From NCBI GenBank assembly GCA_037013495.1, contig CM072810.1, forward strand, positions 37,663,843-37,727,842: a stretch of 64,000 nucleotides of DNA. Reading direction: 5' to 3'. Made by a program: the position numbers and the translations under genes. Shown piece after piece: positions 26,003-39,516 of the stretch. Each line of letters starts with the position of its first letter. Position 1 is the stretch's first letter. Below the pieces are notes generated by a model that saw nothing but the letters and a program-made list of their open reading frames with translations, did not search any database and had not been told where the DNA came from. The DNA is from Hippophae tibetana. Its lineage: Eukaryota; Streptophyta; Magnoliopsida; Rosales; Elaeagnaceae.

Positions 26003-28348
26003 ATGCAGCTGAACATAAATTTTGAACTCTATATCATGCAAGAGGATGAAACTTTGAACAAATTCTATGCAGGTTTTTCAATCAATTTCAACTACCCGTA
26101 CAATTTGGATGGACCTATTTGGAAAAAACGTAGATTCAGAAAATTGTTGGTAGCCTACATTATCATTTCCAAGAAAAAGATACCTTGCTTAATCCATATA
26201 GAAGGCCTGTGAACTTACTGTTAAATGAATCAGTTCGGAAATTATTCGAACTGCATTATTTGTTACCAAGATGATAGCAATCCACTTTCTTGGATGGAAA
26301 GAGCTTGACTTTATAGAAATCAAGTATAATGGTACGAGCGAAGCTATATTGACACAATTGTTAGAAATGATGAATATAATACCAATGAAGAGAAAATATC
26401 TATACTTTCCCATAGATTTACTAAATTGCTTAGAAAGAATAAACCCGTTTTTAGGGATTTAAAAAAAAGGTAATCCGATCTCTAAAATGATTATTTAAAT
26501 GAATTTATAGTTGTATTTCTTCCAAGAAACTTCAAACATTTTGGAGACCACTCATATAGGCATTTGAGCAAAAAATAAATCTAGAACTATGCAGCTGAAC
26601 ATAAATTTTGAACTCTATATCATGCAAGAGGATGAAACTTTGAACAAATTCTATGCAGGTTTTTCAATCAATTTCAAATACCCGTACAATTTGGATGGAC
26701 CTATTTGGAAAAAACGTAGATTCAGAAAATTGTTGTTAGCCTACATTATCATTTTCAAGAAAAAGATACCTTGCTTAATCCATATAGAAGGCCTGTGAAC
26801 TTACTGTTAAATGAATCAGTTGGGAAATTATTCGAACTGCATTATTTGTTACCAAGATGATAGCAATCCACTTTCTTGGATGGAAAGAGCTTGACTTTAT
26901 AGACATCAAGTATAGTGGTACGAGCGAAGCAATTTTGACACAATTGTTAGAATTGATGAATATAATACCAATGAAGAGAAAATATCTATACTTTCCCATA
27001 GATTTACTAAATTGCTTAGAAAGAATAAACCCGTTTTTAGGGATTTAAAAAAAAAGGTAATCCGAGCTCTAAAATGATTATTTAAATGAATTTATAGTTG
27101 TATTTCTTCCAAGAAACTTCAAACATTTTGGAGACCACTCATATAGGCATTTGAGCAAAAAATAAATCTAGAACTATGCAGCTGAACATAAATTTTGAAC
27201 TCTATATCATGCAAGAGGATGAAACTTTGAACAAATTCTATGCAGGTTTTTCAATCAATTTCAACTACCCGTACAATTTGGATGGACCTATTTGGAAAAA
27301 ACGTAGATTCAGAAAATTGTTGGTAGCCTACATTATCATTTCCAAGAAAAAGATACCTTGCTTAATCCATATAGAAGGCCTGTGAACTTACTGTTAAATG
27401 AATCAGTTCGGAAATTATTCGAACTGCATTATTTGTTACCAAGATGATAGCAATCCACTTTCTTGGATGGAAAGAGCTTGACTTTATAGAAATCAAGTAT
27501 AATGGTACGAGCGAAGCTATATTGACACAATTGTTAGAAATGATGAATATAATACCAATGAAGAGAAAATATCTATACTTTCCCATAGATTTACTAAATT
27601 GCTTAGAAAGAATAAACCCGTTTTTAGGGATTTAAAAAAAAGGTAATCCGATCTCTAAAATGATTATTTAAATGAATTTATAGTTGTATTTCTTCCAAGA
27701 AACTTCAAACATTTTGGAGACCACTCATATAGGCATTTGAGCAAAAAATAAATCTAGAACTATGCAGCTGAACATAAATTTTGAACTCTATATCATGCAA
27801 GAGGATGAAACTTTGAACAAATTCTATGCAGGTTTTTCAATCAATTTCAAATACCCGTACAATTTGGATGGACCTATTTGGAAAAAACGTAGATTCAGAA
27901 AATTGTTGTTAGCCTACATTATCATTTTCAAGAAAAAGATACCTTGCTTAATCCATATAGAAGGCCTGTGAACTTACTGTTAAATGAATCAGTTGGGAAA
28001 TTATTCGAACTGCATTATTTGTTACCAAGATTATAGCAATCCACTTTCTTGGATGGAAAGAGCTTGACTTTATAGACATCAAGTATAGTGGTACGAGCGA
28101 AGCAATTTTGACACAATTGTTAGAATTGATGAATATAATACCAATGAAGAGAAAATATCTATACTTTCCCATAGATTTACTAAATTGCTTAGAAAGAATA
28201 AACCCGTTTTTAGGGATTTAAAAAAAAAGGTAATCCGAGCTCTAAAATGATTATTTAAATGAATTTATAGTTGTATTTCTTCTAAGAAACTTCAAACATT
28301 TTGGAGACCACTCATATAGGCATTTGAGCAAAAAATAAATCTAGAACT
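26003..28348 (+). repeat. Dimer higher-order repeat, two copies (M45-M46, M47-M48), 1,173 bp unit
   Basis: M45-M46 (26003-27175) and M47-M48 (27176-28348) share variant patterns at an exact 1,173-bp offset. These include CAGATTCAG-type changes after the A-run and a one-base deletion giving CTTAATCCAT in place of CTTAAATCCAT in all four monomers. M48 has a private ATG-to-ATT change at the start of the 63-codon frame (about 28030). The CTTAATCCAT deletion reappears in M51, M54 and M59, so this subtype was copied into the neighbouring trimer and pentamer blocks. Confidence 0.9.
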
Positions 28349-31300
28349 ATGTAGCTGAACATAAATTTTGAACTCTATATCATGCAAGAGGATGAAACTT
28401 TGAACAAATTCTATGCAGGTTTTTCAATCAATTTCAACTACCCGTACAATATGGATGGACCTATTTGGAAAAAACGTAGATTGAGAAAATTGTTGTTAGC
28501 CTACATTATCATTTTCAAGAAAAAGATACCTTGCTTAAATCCATATAGAAGGCCTGTGAACTTACTGTTAAATGAATCAGTTGGAAATTATTCTAACTGC
28601 ATTATTTGTTACCAAGATGATAGCAATCCACTTTCGTGGACGGAAAGAGCTTGACTTTATAGACATCAAGTATAGTGGTACGAGCGAAGCAATTTTGACA
28701 CAATTGTTAGAATTGATGAATCTAATACCAATGAAGAGAAAATATCTATACTTTCCCATAGATTTACTAAATTTCTTAGAAAGAATAAACCCGTTTTTAG
28801 GGATTTAAAAAAAAGGTAATCCGAGCTCTAAAATGATTATTTCATTGAATTTATAGTTGTATTTCTTCCAAGTGACTTCAAAAATTTTGGATACCACTCA
28901 TATAGGCATTTGAGCAAAAAATAAATCTAGAACTATGTAGCTGAACATAAATTTTGAACTCTATATCATGCAAGAGGATGAAACTTTGAACAAATTCTAT
29001 GCAGGTTTTTCAATCAATATCAACACCTTGTACAATTTGGATGGACCTATTTGGAAAAAAAAAGTAGATTGAGAAAATTGTTGGTAGCCTACATTATCAT
29101 TTTCAAGAAAAAGATACCTTGCTTAAATCCATATAGAAGGCCTGTGAACTTGCTGTTAAATGAATCAGTTCGGAAATTATTCGAACTGCATTATTTGTTG
29201 CTAAGATGATAGCAATCCATTTTCGCGGATGGAAAGAGCTTGACTTTATAGACATCAAGTATAGTGGTACGAGTGGAGCAATTTTGACACAATTGTTAGA
29301 ATTGATGAATCTAATACCAATGAAGAGAAAATATCTATACTTTCCCATAGATTTACTAAATTTCTTAGAAAGAATAAACCTGTTTTTAGGGATTTAAAAA
29401 AAAGGTAATCCGAGCTCTAAAATGATTATTTAAATGAATTTATAGTTGTATTTCTTCCAAGAAACTTCAAACATTTTGGAGACCACTCATATAGGCATTT
29501 GAGCAAAAAATAAATCTAGAACTATGCAGCTGAACATAAATTTTGAACTCTATATCATGCAAGAGGATGAAACTTTGAACAAATTCTATGCAGGTTTTTC
29601 AATCAATTTCAACTACCCGTACAATTTGGATGGACCTATTTGGAAAAAACGTAGATTCAGAAAATTGTTGGTAGCCTACATTATCATTTCCAAGAAAAAG
29701 ATACCTTGCTTAATCCATATAGAAGGCCTGTGAACTTACTGTTAAATGAATCAGTTGGGAAATTATTCGAACTGCATTATTTGTTGCCAAGATGATAGCA
29801 ATCCACTTTCTTGGATGGAAAGAGCTTGACTTTATAGACATCAAGTATAATGGTACGAGCGAAGCAATTTTGACACAATTGTTAGAATTGATGAATATAA
29901 TACCAATGAAGAGAAAATATCTATACTTTCCCATAGATTTACTAAATTGCTTAGAAAGAATAAACCCGTTTTTAGGGATTTAAAAAAAAGGTAATCCGAT
30001 CTCTAAAATGATTATTTAAATGAATTTATAGTTGTATTTCTTCTAAGAAACTTCAAACATTTTGGAGACCACTCATATAGGCATTTGAGCAAAAAATAAA
30101 TCTAGAACTATGTAGCTGAACATAAATTTTGAACTCTATATCATGCAAGAGGATGAAACTTTGAACAAATTCTATGCAGGTTTTTCAATCAATTTCAACT
30201 ACCCGTACAATATGGATGGACCTATTTGGAAAAAACGTAGATTGAGAAAATTGTTGTTAGCCTACATTATCATTTTCAAGAAAAAGATACCTTGCTTAAA
30301 TCCATATAGAAGGCCTGTGAACTTACTGTTAAATGAATCAGTTGGAAATTATTCTAACTGCATTATTTGTTACCAAGATGATAGCAATCCACTTTCGTGG
30401 ACGGAAAGAGCTTGACTTTATAGACATCAAGTATAGTGGTACGAGCGAAGCAATTTTGACACAATTGTTAGAATTGATGAATCTAATACCAATGAAGAGA
30501 AAATATCTATACTTTCCCATAGATTTACTAAATTTCTTAGAAAGAATAAACCCGTTTTTAGGGATTTAAGAAAAAGGTAATCCGAGCTCTAAAATGATTA
30601 TTTCATTGAATTTATAGTTGTATTTCTTCCAAGTGACTTCAAAAATTTTGGATACCACTCATATAGGCATTTGAGCAAAAAATAAATCTAGAACTATGTA
30701 GCTGAACATAAATTTTGAACTCTATATCATGCAAGAGGATGAAACTTTGAACAAATTCTATGCAGGTTTTTCAATCAATATCAACACCTTGTACAATTTG
30801 GATGGACCTATTTGGAAAAAAAAAGTAGATTGAGAAAATTGTTGTTAGCCTACATTATCATTTTCAAGAAAAAGATACCTTGCTTAAATCCATATAGAAG
30901 GCCTGTGAACTTGCTGTTAAATGAATCAGTTCGGAAATTATTCGAACTGCATTATTTGTTGCTAAGATGATAGCAATCCATTTTCGCGGATGGAAAGAGC
31001 TTGACTTTATAGACATCAAGTATAGTGGTACGAGTGGAGCAATTTTGACACAATTGTTAGAATTGATGAATCTAATACCAATGAAGAGAAAATATCTATA
31101 CTTTCCCATAGATTTACTAAATTTCTTAGAAAGAATAAACCTGTTTTTAGGGATTTAAAAAAAAGGTAATCCGAGCTCTAAAATGATTATTTCAATGAAT
31201 TTATAGTTGTATTTCTTCCAAGAAACTTCAAACATTTTGGAGACCACTCATATAGGCATTTGAGCAAAAAATAAATCTAGAACTATGCAGCTGAACATAA

Positions 31301-31870
31301 ATTTTGAACTCTATATCATGCAAGAGGATGAAACTTTGAACAAATTCTATGCAGGTTTTTCAATCAATTTCAACTACCCGTACAATTTGGATGGACCTAT
31401 TTGGAAAAAACGTAGATTCAGAAAATTGTTGGTAGCCTACATTATCATTTCCAAGAAAAAGATACCTTGCTTAATCCATATAGAAGGCCTGTGAACTTAC
31501 TGTTAAATGAATCAGTTGGGAAATTATTCGAACTGCATTATTTGTTGCCAAGATGATAGCAATCCACTTTCTTGGATGGAAAGAGCTTGACTTTATAGAC
31601 ATCAAGTATAATGGTACGAGCGAAGCAATTTTGACACAATTGTTAGAATTGATGAATATAATACCAATGAAGAGAAAATATCTATACTTTCCCATAGATT
31701 TACTAAATTGCTTAGAAAGAATAAACCCGTTTTTAGGGATTTAAAAAAAAGGTAATCCGAGCTCTAAAATGATTATTTCATTGAATTTATAGTTGTATTT
31801 CTTCCAAGTGACTTCAAACATTTTGGATACCACTCATATAGGCATTTGAGCAAAAAATAAATCTAGAACT
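28349..31870 (+). repeat. Trimer higher-order repeat, two copies (M49-M51, M52-M54), 1,761 bp unit
   Basis: M49-M51 (28349-30109) recur as M52-M54 (30110-31870) at exactly 1,761 bp. Shared private variants include ATTCTAACTGC (M49, M52) in place of ATTCGAACTGC, CTTCAAAAATTTTGG, and CCTGTTTTTAGG in place of CCCG (M50, M53). One difference noted is TTGGTAGCC in M50 against TTGTTAGCC in M53. The right half overlaps the pentamer block, so two amplification events are superimposed here. Confidence 0.9.
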
Positions 31871-34800
31871 ATGTAGCTGAACATAAATTTTGAACTCTAT
31901 ATCATGCAAGAGGATGAAACTTTGAACAAATTCTATGCAGGTTTTTCAATCAATATCAACACCTTGTACAATTTGGATGGACCTATTTGGAAAAAAAAAG
32001 TAGATTGAGAAAATTGTTGTTAGCCTACATTATCATTTTCAAGAAAAAGATACCTTGCTTAAATCCATATAGAAGGCCTTTGAACTTGCTGTTAAATGAA
32101 TCAGTTGGAAATTATTCGAACTGCATTATTTGTTACCAAGATGATAGCAATCCACTTTCGTGGACGGAAAGAGCTTGACTTTATAGACATCAAGTATAGT
32201 GGTACGAGCGAAGCAATTTTGACACAATTGTTAGAATTGATGAATCTAATACCAATGAAGAGAAAATATCTATACTTTCCCATAGATTTACTAAATTTCT
32301 TAGAAAGAATAAACCCGTTTTTAGGGACTTAAGAAAAAGGTAATCCGAGCTCTAAAATGATTATTTCATTGAATTTATAGTTGTATTTCTTCCAAGTGAC
32401 TTCAAACATTTTGGATACCACTCATATAGGCATTTGAGCAAAAAACTAAATCTAGAACTATGCAGCTGAGTAGAAATTTTGATCTCTATATCATGCAAGA
32501 GGATGAAACTTTGAACAAATTCTATGCAGTTTTTTCAATCAATATCAACACCTCGTACAATTTGGATGGACCTATTTGGAAAAAAAAAGTATATTGAGAA
32601 AATTGTTGTTAGCCTACATTATCATTTTCAAGAAAAAGATACCTTGCTTAAATCCATATAGAAGGCCTGTGAACTTGCTGTTAAATGAATCAGTTCGGAA
32701 ATTATTCGAACTGCATTATTTGTTGCTAAGATGATAGCAATCCACTTTTGCGGATGGAAAGAGCTTGACTTTAGAGACATCAAGTATAGTGGTACGAGCG
32801 AAGCTATTTTGGCACAATTGTTAGAATTGATGAATCTAATACCAATGAAGAGAAAATATCTATACTTTCCCATAGATTTACTAAATTTCTTAGAAAGAAT
32901 AAACCCGTTTTTAGGGATTTAAGAAAAGGTAATCCGAGCTCTAAAATGATTATTTCAATGAATTTATAATTGTATTTCTTCCAAGCAACTTCAAACATTT
33001 TGGAGACCACTCATATAGGCATTTGAGCAAAAAAACTAAATCTAGAACAATGCAGCTGAACATAAATTTTGAACTCTTTATCATGCAAGAGGATGAAACT
33101 TTGAACAAATTCTATGCAGGTTTTTCAATCAATTTCAACTACCCATACAATTTGGATGGACCTATTTGGAAAAAAACGTAGATTGAGAAAATTGTTGTTA
33201 GCCTACATTATCATTTTCAAGAAAAAGATACCTTGCTTAAATCCATATAGAAGGCCTGTGAACTTACTGTTAAATGAATCAGTTGGAAATTATTCGAACT
33301 GCATTATTTGTTACCAAGATGATAGCAATCCACTTTCGTGGACGGAAAGAGCTTGACTTTATAGACATCAAGTATAGTGGTACGAGCGAAGCAATTTTGA
33401 CACAATTGTTAGAATTGATGAATCTAATACCAATGAAGAGAAAATATCTATACTTTCCCATAGATTTACTAAATTTCTTAGAAAGAATAAACCCGTTTTT
33501 AGGGATTTAAGAAAAAGGTAATCCGAGCTCTAAAATGATTATTTCATTGAATTTATAGTTGTATTTCTTCCAAGTGACTTCAAAAATTTTGGATACCACT
33601 CATATAGGCATTTGAGCAAAAAATAAATCTAGAACTATGTAGCTGAACATAAATTTTGAACTCTATATCATGCAAGAGGATGAAACTTTGAACAAATTCT
33701 ATGCAGGTTTTTCAATCAATATCAACACCTTGTACAATTTGGATGGACCTATTTGGAAAAAAAAAGTAGATTGAGAAAATTTTTGTTAGCCTACATTATC
33801 ATTTTCAAGAAAAAGATACCTTGCTTAAATCCATATAGAAGGCCTGTGAACTTGCTGTTAAATGAATCAGTTCGGAAATTATTCGAACTGCATTATTTGT
33901 TGCTAAGATGATAGCAATCCATTTTCGCGGATGGAAAGAGCTTGACTTTATAGACATCAAGTATAGTGGTACGAGTGGAGCAATTTTGACACAATTGTTA
34001 GAATTGATGAATCTAATACCAATGAAGAGAAAATATCTATACTTTCCCATAGATTTACTAAATTTCTTAGAAAGAATAAACCTGTTTTTAGGGATTTAAA
34101 AAAAAGGTAATCCGAGCTCTAAAATGATTATTTCAATGAATTTATAGTTGTATTTCTTCCAAGAAACTTCAAACATTTTGGAGACCACTCATATAGGCAT
34201 TTGAGCAAAAAATAAATCTAGAACTATGCAGCTGAACATAAATTTTGAACTCTATATCATGCAAGAGGATGAAACTTTGAACAAATTCTATGCAGGTTTT
34301 TCAATCAATTTCAACTACCCGTACAATTTGGATGGACCTATTTGGAAAAAACGTAGATTCAGAAAATTGTTGGTAGCCTACATTATCATTTCCAAGAAAA
34401 AGATACCTTGCTTAATCCATATAGAAGGCCTGTGAACTTACTGTTAAATGAATCAGTTGGGAAATTATTCGAACTGCATTATTTGTTGCCAAGATGATAG
34501 CAATCCACTTTCTTGGATGGAAAGAGCTTGACTTTATAGACATCAAGTATAATGGTACGAGCGAAGCAATTTTGACACAATTGTTAGAATTGATGAATAT
34601 AATACCAATGAAGAGAAAATATCTATACTTTCCCATAGATTTACTAAATTTCTTAGAAAGAATAAACCCGTTTTTAGGGATTTAAGAAAAAGGTAATCCG
34701 AGCTCTAAAATGATTATTTCATTGAATTTATAGTTGTATTTCTTCCAAGTGACTTCAAACATTTTGGATACCACTCATATAGGCATTTGAGCAAAAAATA

Positions 34801-36525
34801 AATCTAGAACTATGTAGCTGAACATAAATTTTGAACTCTATATCATGCAAGAGGATGAAACTTTGAACAAATTCTATGCAGGTTTTTCAATCAATATCAA
34901 CACCTTGTACAATTTGGATGGACCTATTTGGAAAAAAAAAGTAGATTGAGAAAATTGTTGTTAGCCTACATTATCATTTTCAAGAAAAAGATACCTTGCT
35001 TAAATCCATATAGAAGGCCTGTGAACTTGCTGTTAAATGAATCAGTTGGAAATTATTCGAACTGCATTATTTGTTACCAAGATGATAGCAATCCACTTTC
35101 GTGGACGGAAAGAGCTTGACTTTATAGACATCAAGTATAGTCGTACGAGCGAAGCAATTTTGACACAATTGTTAGAATTGATGAATCTAATACCAATGAA
35201 GAGAAAATATCTATACTTTCCCATAGATTTACTAAATTTCTTAGAAAGAATAAACCCGTTTTTAGGGACTTAAGAAAAAGGTAATCCGAGCTCTAAAATG
35301 ATTATTTCATTGAATTTATAGTTGTATTTCTTCCAAGTGACTTCAAACATTTTGGATACCACTCATATAGGCATTTGAGCAAAAAACTAAATCTAGAACT
35401 ATGCAGCTGAGTAGAAATTTTGATCTCTATATCATGCAAGAGGATGAAACTTTGAACAAATTCTATGCAGTTTTTTCAATCAATATCAACACCTCGTACA
35501 ATTTGGATGGACCTATTTGGAAAAAAAAAGTATATTGAGAAAATTGTTGTTAGCCTACATTATCATTTTCAAGAAAAAGATACCTTGCTTAAATCCATAT
35601 AGAAGGCCTGTGAACTTGCTGTTAAATGAATCAGTTCGGAAATTATTCGAACTGCATTATTTGTTGCTAAGATGATAGCAATCCACTTTTGCGGATGGAA
35701 AGAGCTTGACTTTAGAGACATCAAGTATAGTGGTACGAGCGAAGCTTTTTTGGCACAATTGTTAGAATTGATGAATCTAATACCAATGAAGAGAAAATAT
35801 CTATACTTTCCCATAGATTTACTAAATTTCTTAGAAAGAATAAACCCGTTTTTAGGGATTTAAGAAAAGGTAATCCGAGCTCTAAAATGATTATTTCAAT
35901 GAATTTATAGTTGTATTTCTTCCAAGCAACTTCAAACATTTTGGACACCACTCATATAGCCATTTGAGCAAAAAAACTAAATCTAGAACAATGCAGCTGA
36001 ACATAAATTTTGAACTCTTTATCATGCAAGAGGATGAAACTTTGAACAAATTCTATGCAGGTTTTTCAATCAATTTCAACTACCCATACAATTTGGATGG
36101 ACCTATTTGGAAAAAAACGTAGATTGAGAAAATTGTTGTTAGCCTACATTATCATTTTCAAGAAAAAGATACCTTGCTTAAATCCATATAGAAGGCCTGT
36201 GAACTTACTGTTAAATGAATCAGTTGGAAATTATTCGAACTGCATTATTTGTTACCAAGATGATAGCAATCCACTTTCGTGGACGGAAAGAGCTTGACTT
36301 TATAGACATCAAGTATAGTGGTACGAGCGAAGCAATTTTGACACAATTGTTAGAATTGATGAATCTAATACCAATGAAGAGAAAATATCTATACTTTCCC
36401 ATAGATTTACTAAATTTCTTAGAAAGAATAAACCCGTTTTTAGGGATTTAAGAAAAAGGTAATCCGAGCTCTAAAATGATTATTTCATTGAATTTATAGT
36501 TGTATTTCTTCCAAGTGACTTCAAA
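30356..36525 (+). repeat. Pentamer higher-order repeat, 2,941 bp unit, two full copies plus a partial third
   Basis: Anchors at 30378, 30967, 31553, 32141, 32731 and 33319 recur at +2,941 bp (33319, 33908, 34494, 35082, 35672, 36260). Identity begins after 30355, where M52 has T and M57 has G. It ends near 36525, where M57 is followed by CAAAAATT and M62 by CAAACATT. Shared rare variants include TTAGAGACATCAAG and the GGGACTTAAG terminus (M55/M60). Copy 2 carries new private changes, such as TAGTCGTACG in M60, a T-run in M61 and ATAGCCATTTG before M62. The unit boundaries do not fall at the monomer anchor but inside monomers. Confidence 0.88.
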
Positions 36526-39516
36526 CATTTTGGATACCACTCATATAGGAATTTGAGCAAAAAACTAAATCTAGAACTATGCAGCTGAGCAGAAATTTTG
36601 ATCTCTATATCATGCAAGAGGATGAAACTTTGAACAAATTCTATGCAGGTTTTTCAATCAATATCAACACCTCGTACAATTTGGATGGACCTATTTGGAA
36701 AAAAAAGTAGATTGAGAAAATTGTTGTTAGCCTACATTATCATTTTCAAGAAAAAGATACCTTGCTTAAATCCATATAGAAGGCCTGTGAACTTGCTGTT
36801 AAATGAATCAGTTCGGAAATTATTCGAACTGCATTATTTGTTGCTAAGATGATAGCAATCCACTTTCGCGGATGGAAAGAGTTTGACTTTATAGACATCA
36901 AGTATAGTGGTACGAGCGAAGCTATTTTGACACAATTTTTAGAATTGATGAATCTAATACCAATGAAGAGAAAATATCTATACTTTCCCATAGATTTACT
37001 AAATTTCTTAGAAAGAATAAACCCGTTTTTAGGGATTTAAGAAAAGGTAATCCGAGCTCTAAAATGATTATTTCATTGAATTTATAGTTGTATTTCTTCC
37101 AAGTGACTTCAAACATTTTGGATACCACTCATATAGGCATTTGAGCAAAAAACTAAATCTAGAACTATACAGCTGAACATAAATTTTGAACTCTATATCT
37201 TTAAAGAGGATGAAACTTTGAACAAATTCTATGCAGGTTTTTCAATCATTATCAACTACTAGTACAATTTGGATGGACCTATTTGGTAAAAAATAGATTG
37301 AGAAAATGGTTGTTAGAATACATTATCATTTCCAAGAAAAAGATACCTTGCTTAAATCCATATAGAAGGCCTGTGAACTTACTGTTAAATGAATCAGTTG
37401 GGAAATTATTCGAACTGCATTATTTGTTGCCAAGATGATAGCAATTCACTTTCGCGGATGGAAAGAGCTTGACGTTATAGACATCAAGTATAGTGGTACG
37501 AGCGAAGCAATTTTGACACACTTGTTAGAATTGATGAATCTAATACCAATGAAGAGAAAATATCTATACTTTCCCATAGATTTAATAAATTTCTTAGAAA
37601 GAATAAACCCGTTTTTAGGGATTTAAAAAAAAGGTAATCCGATCTCTAAAATGATTATTTAAATGAATTTATAGTTGTATTTCTTCCAAGAAACTTCAAA
37701 CATTTTGGAGACCACTCATATAGGCATTTGAGCAAAAAATAAATCTAGAACTATGTAGCTGAACATAAATTTTGAACTCTATATCATGCAAGAGGATGAA
37801 ACTTTGAACAAATTCTATGCAGGTTTTTCAATCAATTTCAACTACCCGTACAATATGGATGGACCTATTTGGAAAAAAACGTAGATTGAGTAAATTGTTG
37901 TTAGCCTACATTATCATTTTCAAGAAAAAGATACCTTGCTTAAATCCATATAGAAGGCCTGTGAACTTACTGTTAAATGAATCAGTTGGAAATTATTCGA
38001 ACTGCATTATTTGTTACCAAGATGATAGCAATCCACTTTCGTGGACGGAAAGAGCTTGACTTTATAGACATCAAGTATGGTGGTACGAGCAAAGCAATTT
38101 TGACACAATTGTTAGAATTGATGAATCTAATACCAATGAAGAGAAAATATCTATACTTTCCCATAGATTTACTAAATTTCTTAGAAAGAATAAAACCGTT
38201 TTTAGGGATTTAAGAAAAAGGTAATCCGAGCTCTAAAATGATTATTTCATTGAATTTATAGTTGTATTTCTTCCAAGTGAATTCAAACATTTTGGATACC
38301 ACTCATATAGGCATTTGAGCAAAAAACTAAATCTAGAACTAAGCAGCTGAGCAGAAAATTTGATCTCTATATCATGCAAGAGGATGAAACTTTGAACAAA
38401 TTCTATGCAGGTTTTTCAATCAATATCAACACCTCGTACAATTTGGATGGACCTATTTGGAAAAAAAAGTAGATTGAGAAAATTGTTGTTAGCCTACATT
38501 ATCATTTTCAAGAAAAAGATACCTTGCTTAAATCCATATAGAAGGCCTGTGAACTTGCTGTTAAATGAATCAGTTCGGAAATTATTCGAACTGCATTATT
38601 TGTTGCTAAGATGATAGCAATCCACTTTCGCGGATGGAAAGAGCTTGACTTTATAGACACCAAGTATAGTGGTACGAGCGAAGCTATTTTGACACAATTG
38701 TTAGAATTGATGAATCTAATACCAATGAAGAGAAAATATCTATACTTTCCCATAGATTTACTAAATTTCTTAGAAAGAATAAACCCGTTTTTAGGGATTT
38801 AAGAAAAAGGTAATCTGAGCTCTAAAATGATTATTTCATTGAATTTATAGTTGTATTTCTTCCAAGTGACTTCAAACATTTTGGATACCACTCATATAGG
38901 CATTTGAGCAAAAAACTAAATCTAGAACTATACAGCTGAACATAAATTTTGAACTCTATATCTTGCAAGAGGATGAAACTTTGAACAAATTCTATGCAGG
39001 TTTTTCAATCATTATCAACTACTCGTACAATTTGGATGGACCTATTTGTTAAAAAAGTAGATTGAGAAAATGGTTGTTAGAATACATTATCATTTCCAAT
39101 AAAAAGATACCTTGCTTAAATCCATATAGAAGGCTTGTGAACTTGATGTTAAATGAATCAGTTGGGAAATTATTCGAACTGCATTATTTGTTGCCAAGAT
39201 GATAGCAATCCACTTTCGCGGATGGAAAGAGCTTGACTTTATAGACATCAAGTATAGTGGTACGAGCGAAGCAATTTTGACACAATTGTTAGAATTGATG
39301 AATATAATACCAATGAAGAGAAAATATCTATACTTTCCCATAGATATACTAAATTGCTTAGAAAGAATAAACCCGTTTTTAGGGATTTAAAAAAAACGTA
39401 ATCCGATCTCTAAAATGATTATTTAAATGAATTTATAGTTGTATTTCTTCCAAGAAACTTCAAACATTTTGGAGACCACTCATATAGGCATTTGAGCAAA
39501 AAATAAATCTAGAACT
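35991..39516 (+). repeat. Trimer-register block M62-M64 / M65-M67, ~1,762 bp offset
   Basis: M62-M64 and M65-M67 correspond at offsets of 1,762-1,764 bp. M63 and M66 share the AACACCTCG and GTTCGGAAATT subtype, and M64 and M67 share CTATACAGCTG in place of CTATGCAGCTG. M64 has TTTGGTAAAAAAT and M67 has TTTGTTAAAAAAG at the A-run site. Both put a stop in the long + frame, but by different bases. Divergence between these two trimers is visibly higher than in the 18-mer or the right-end trimer, suggesting an older duplication. Confidence 0.8.
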
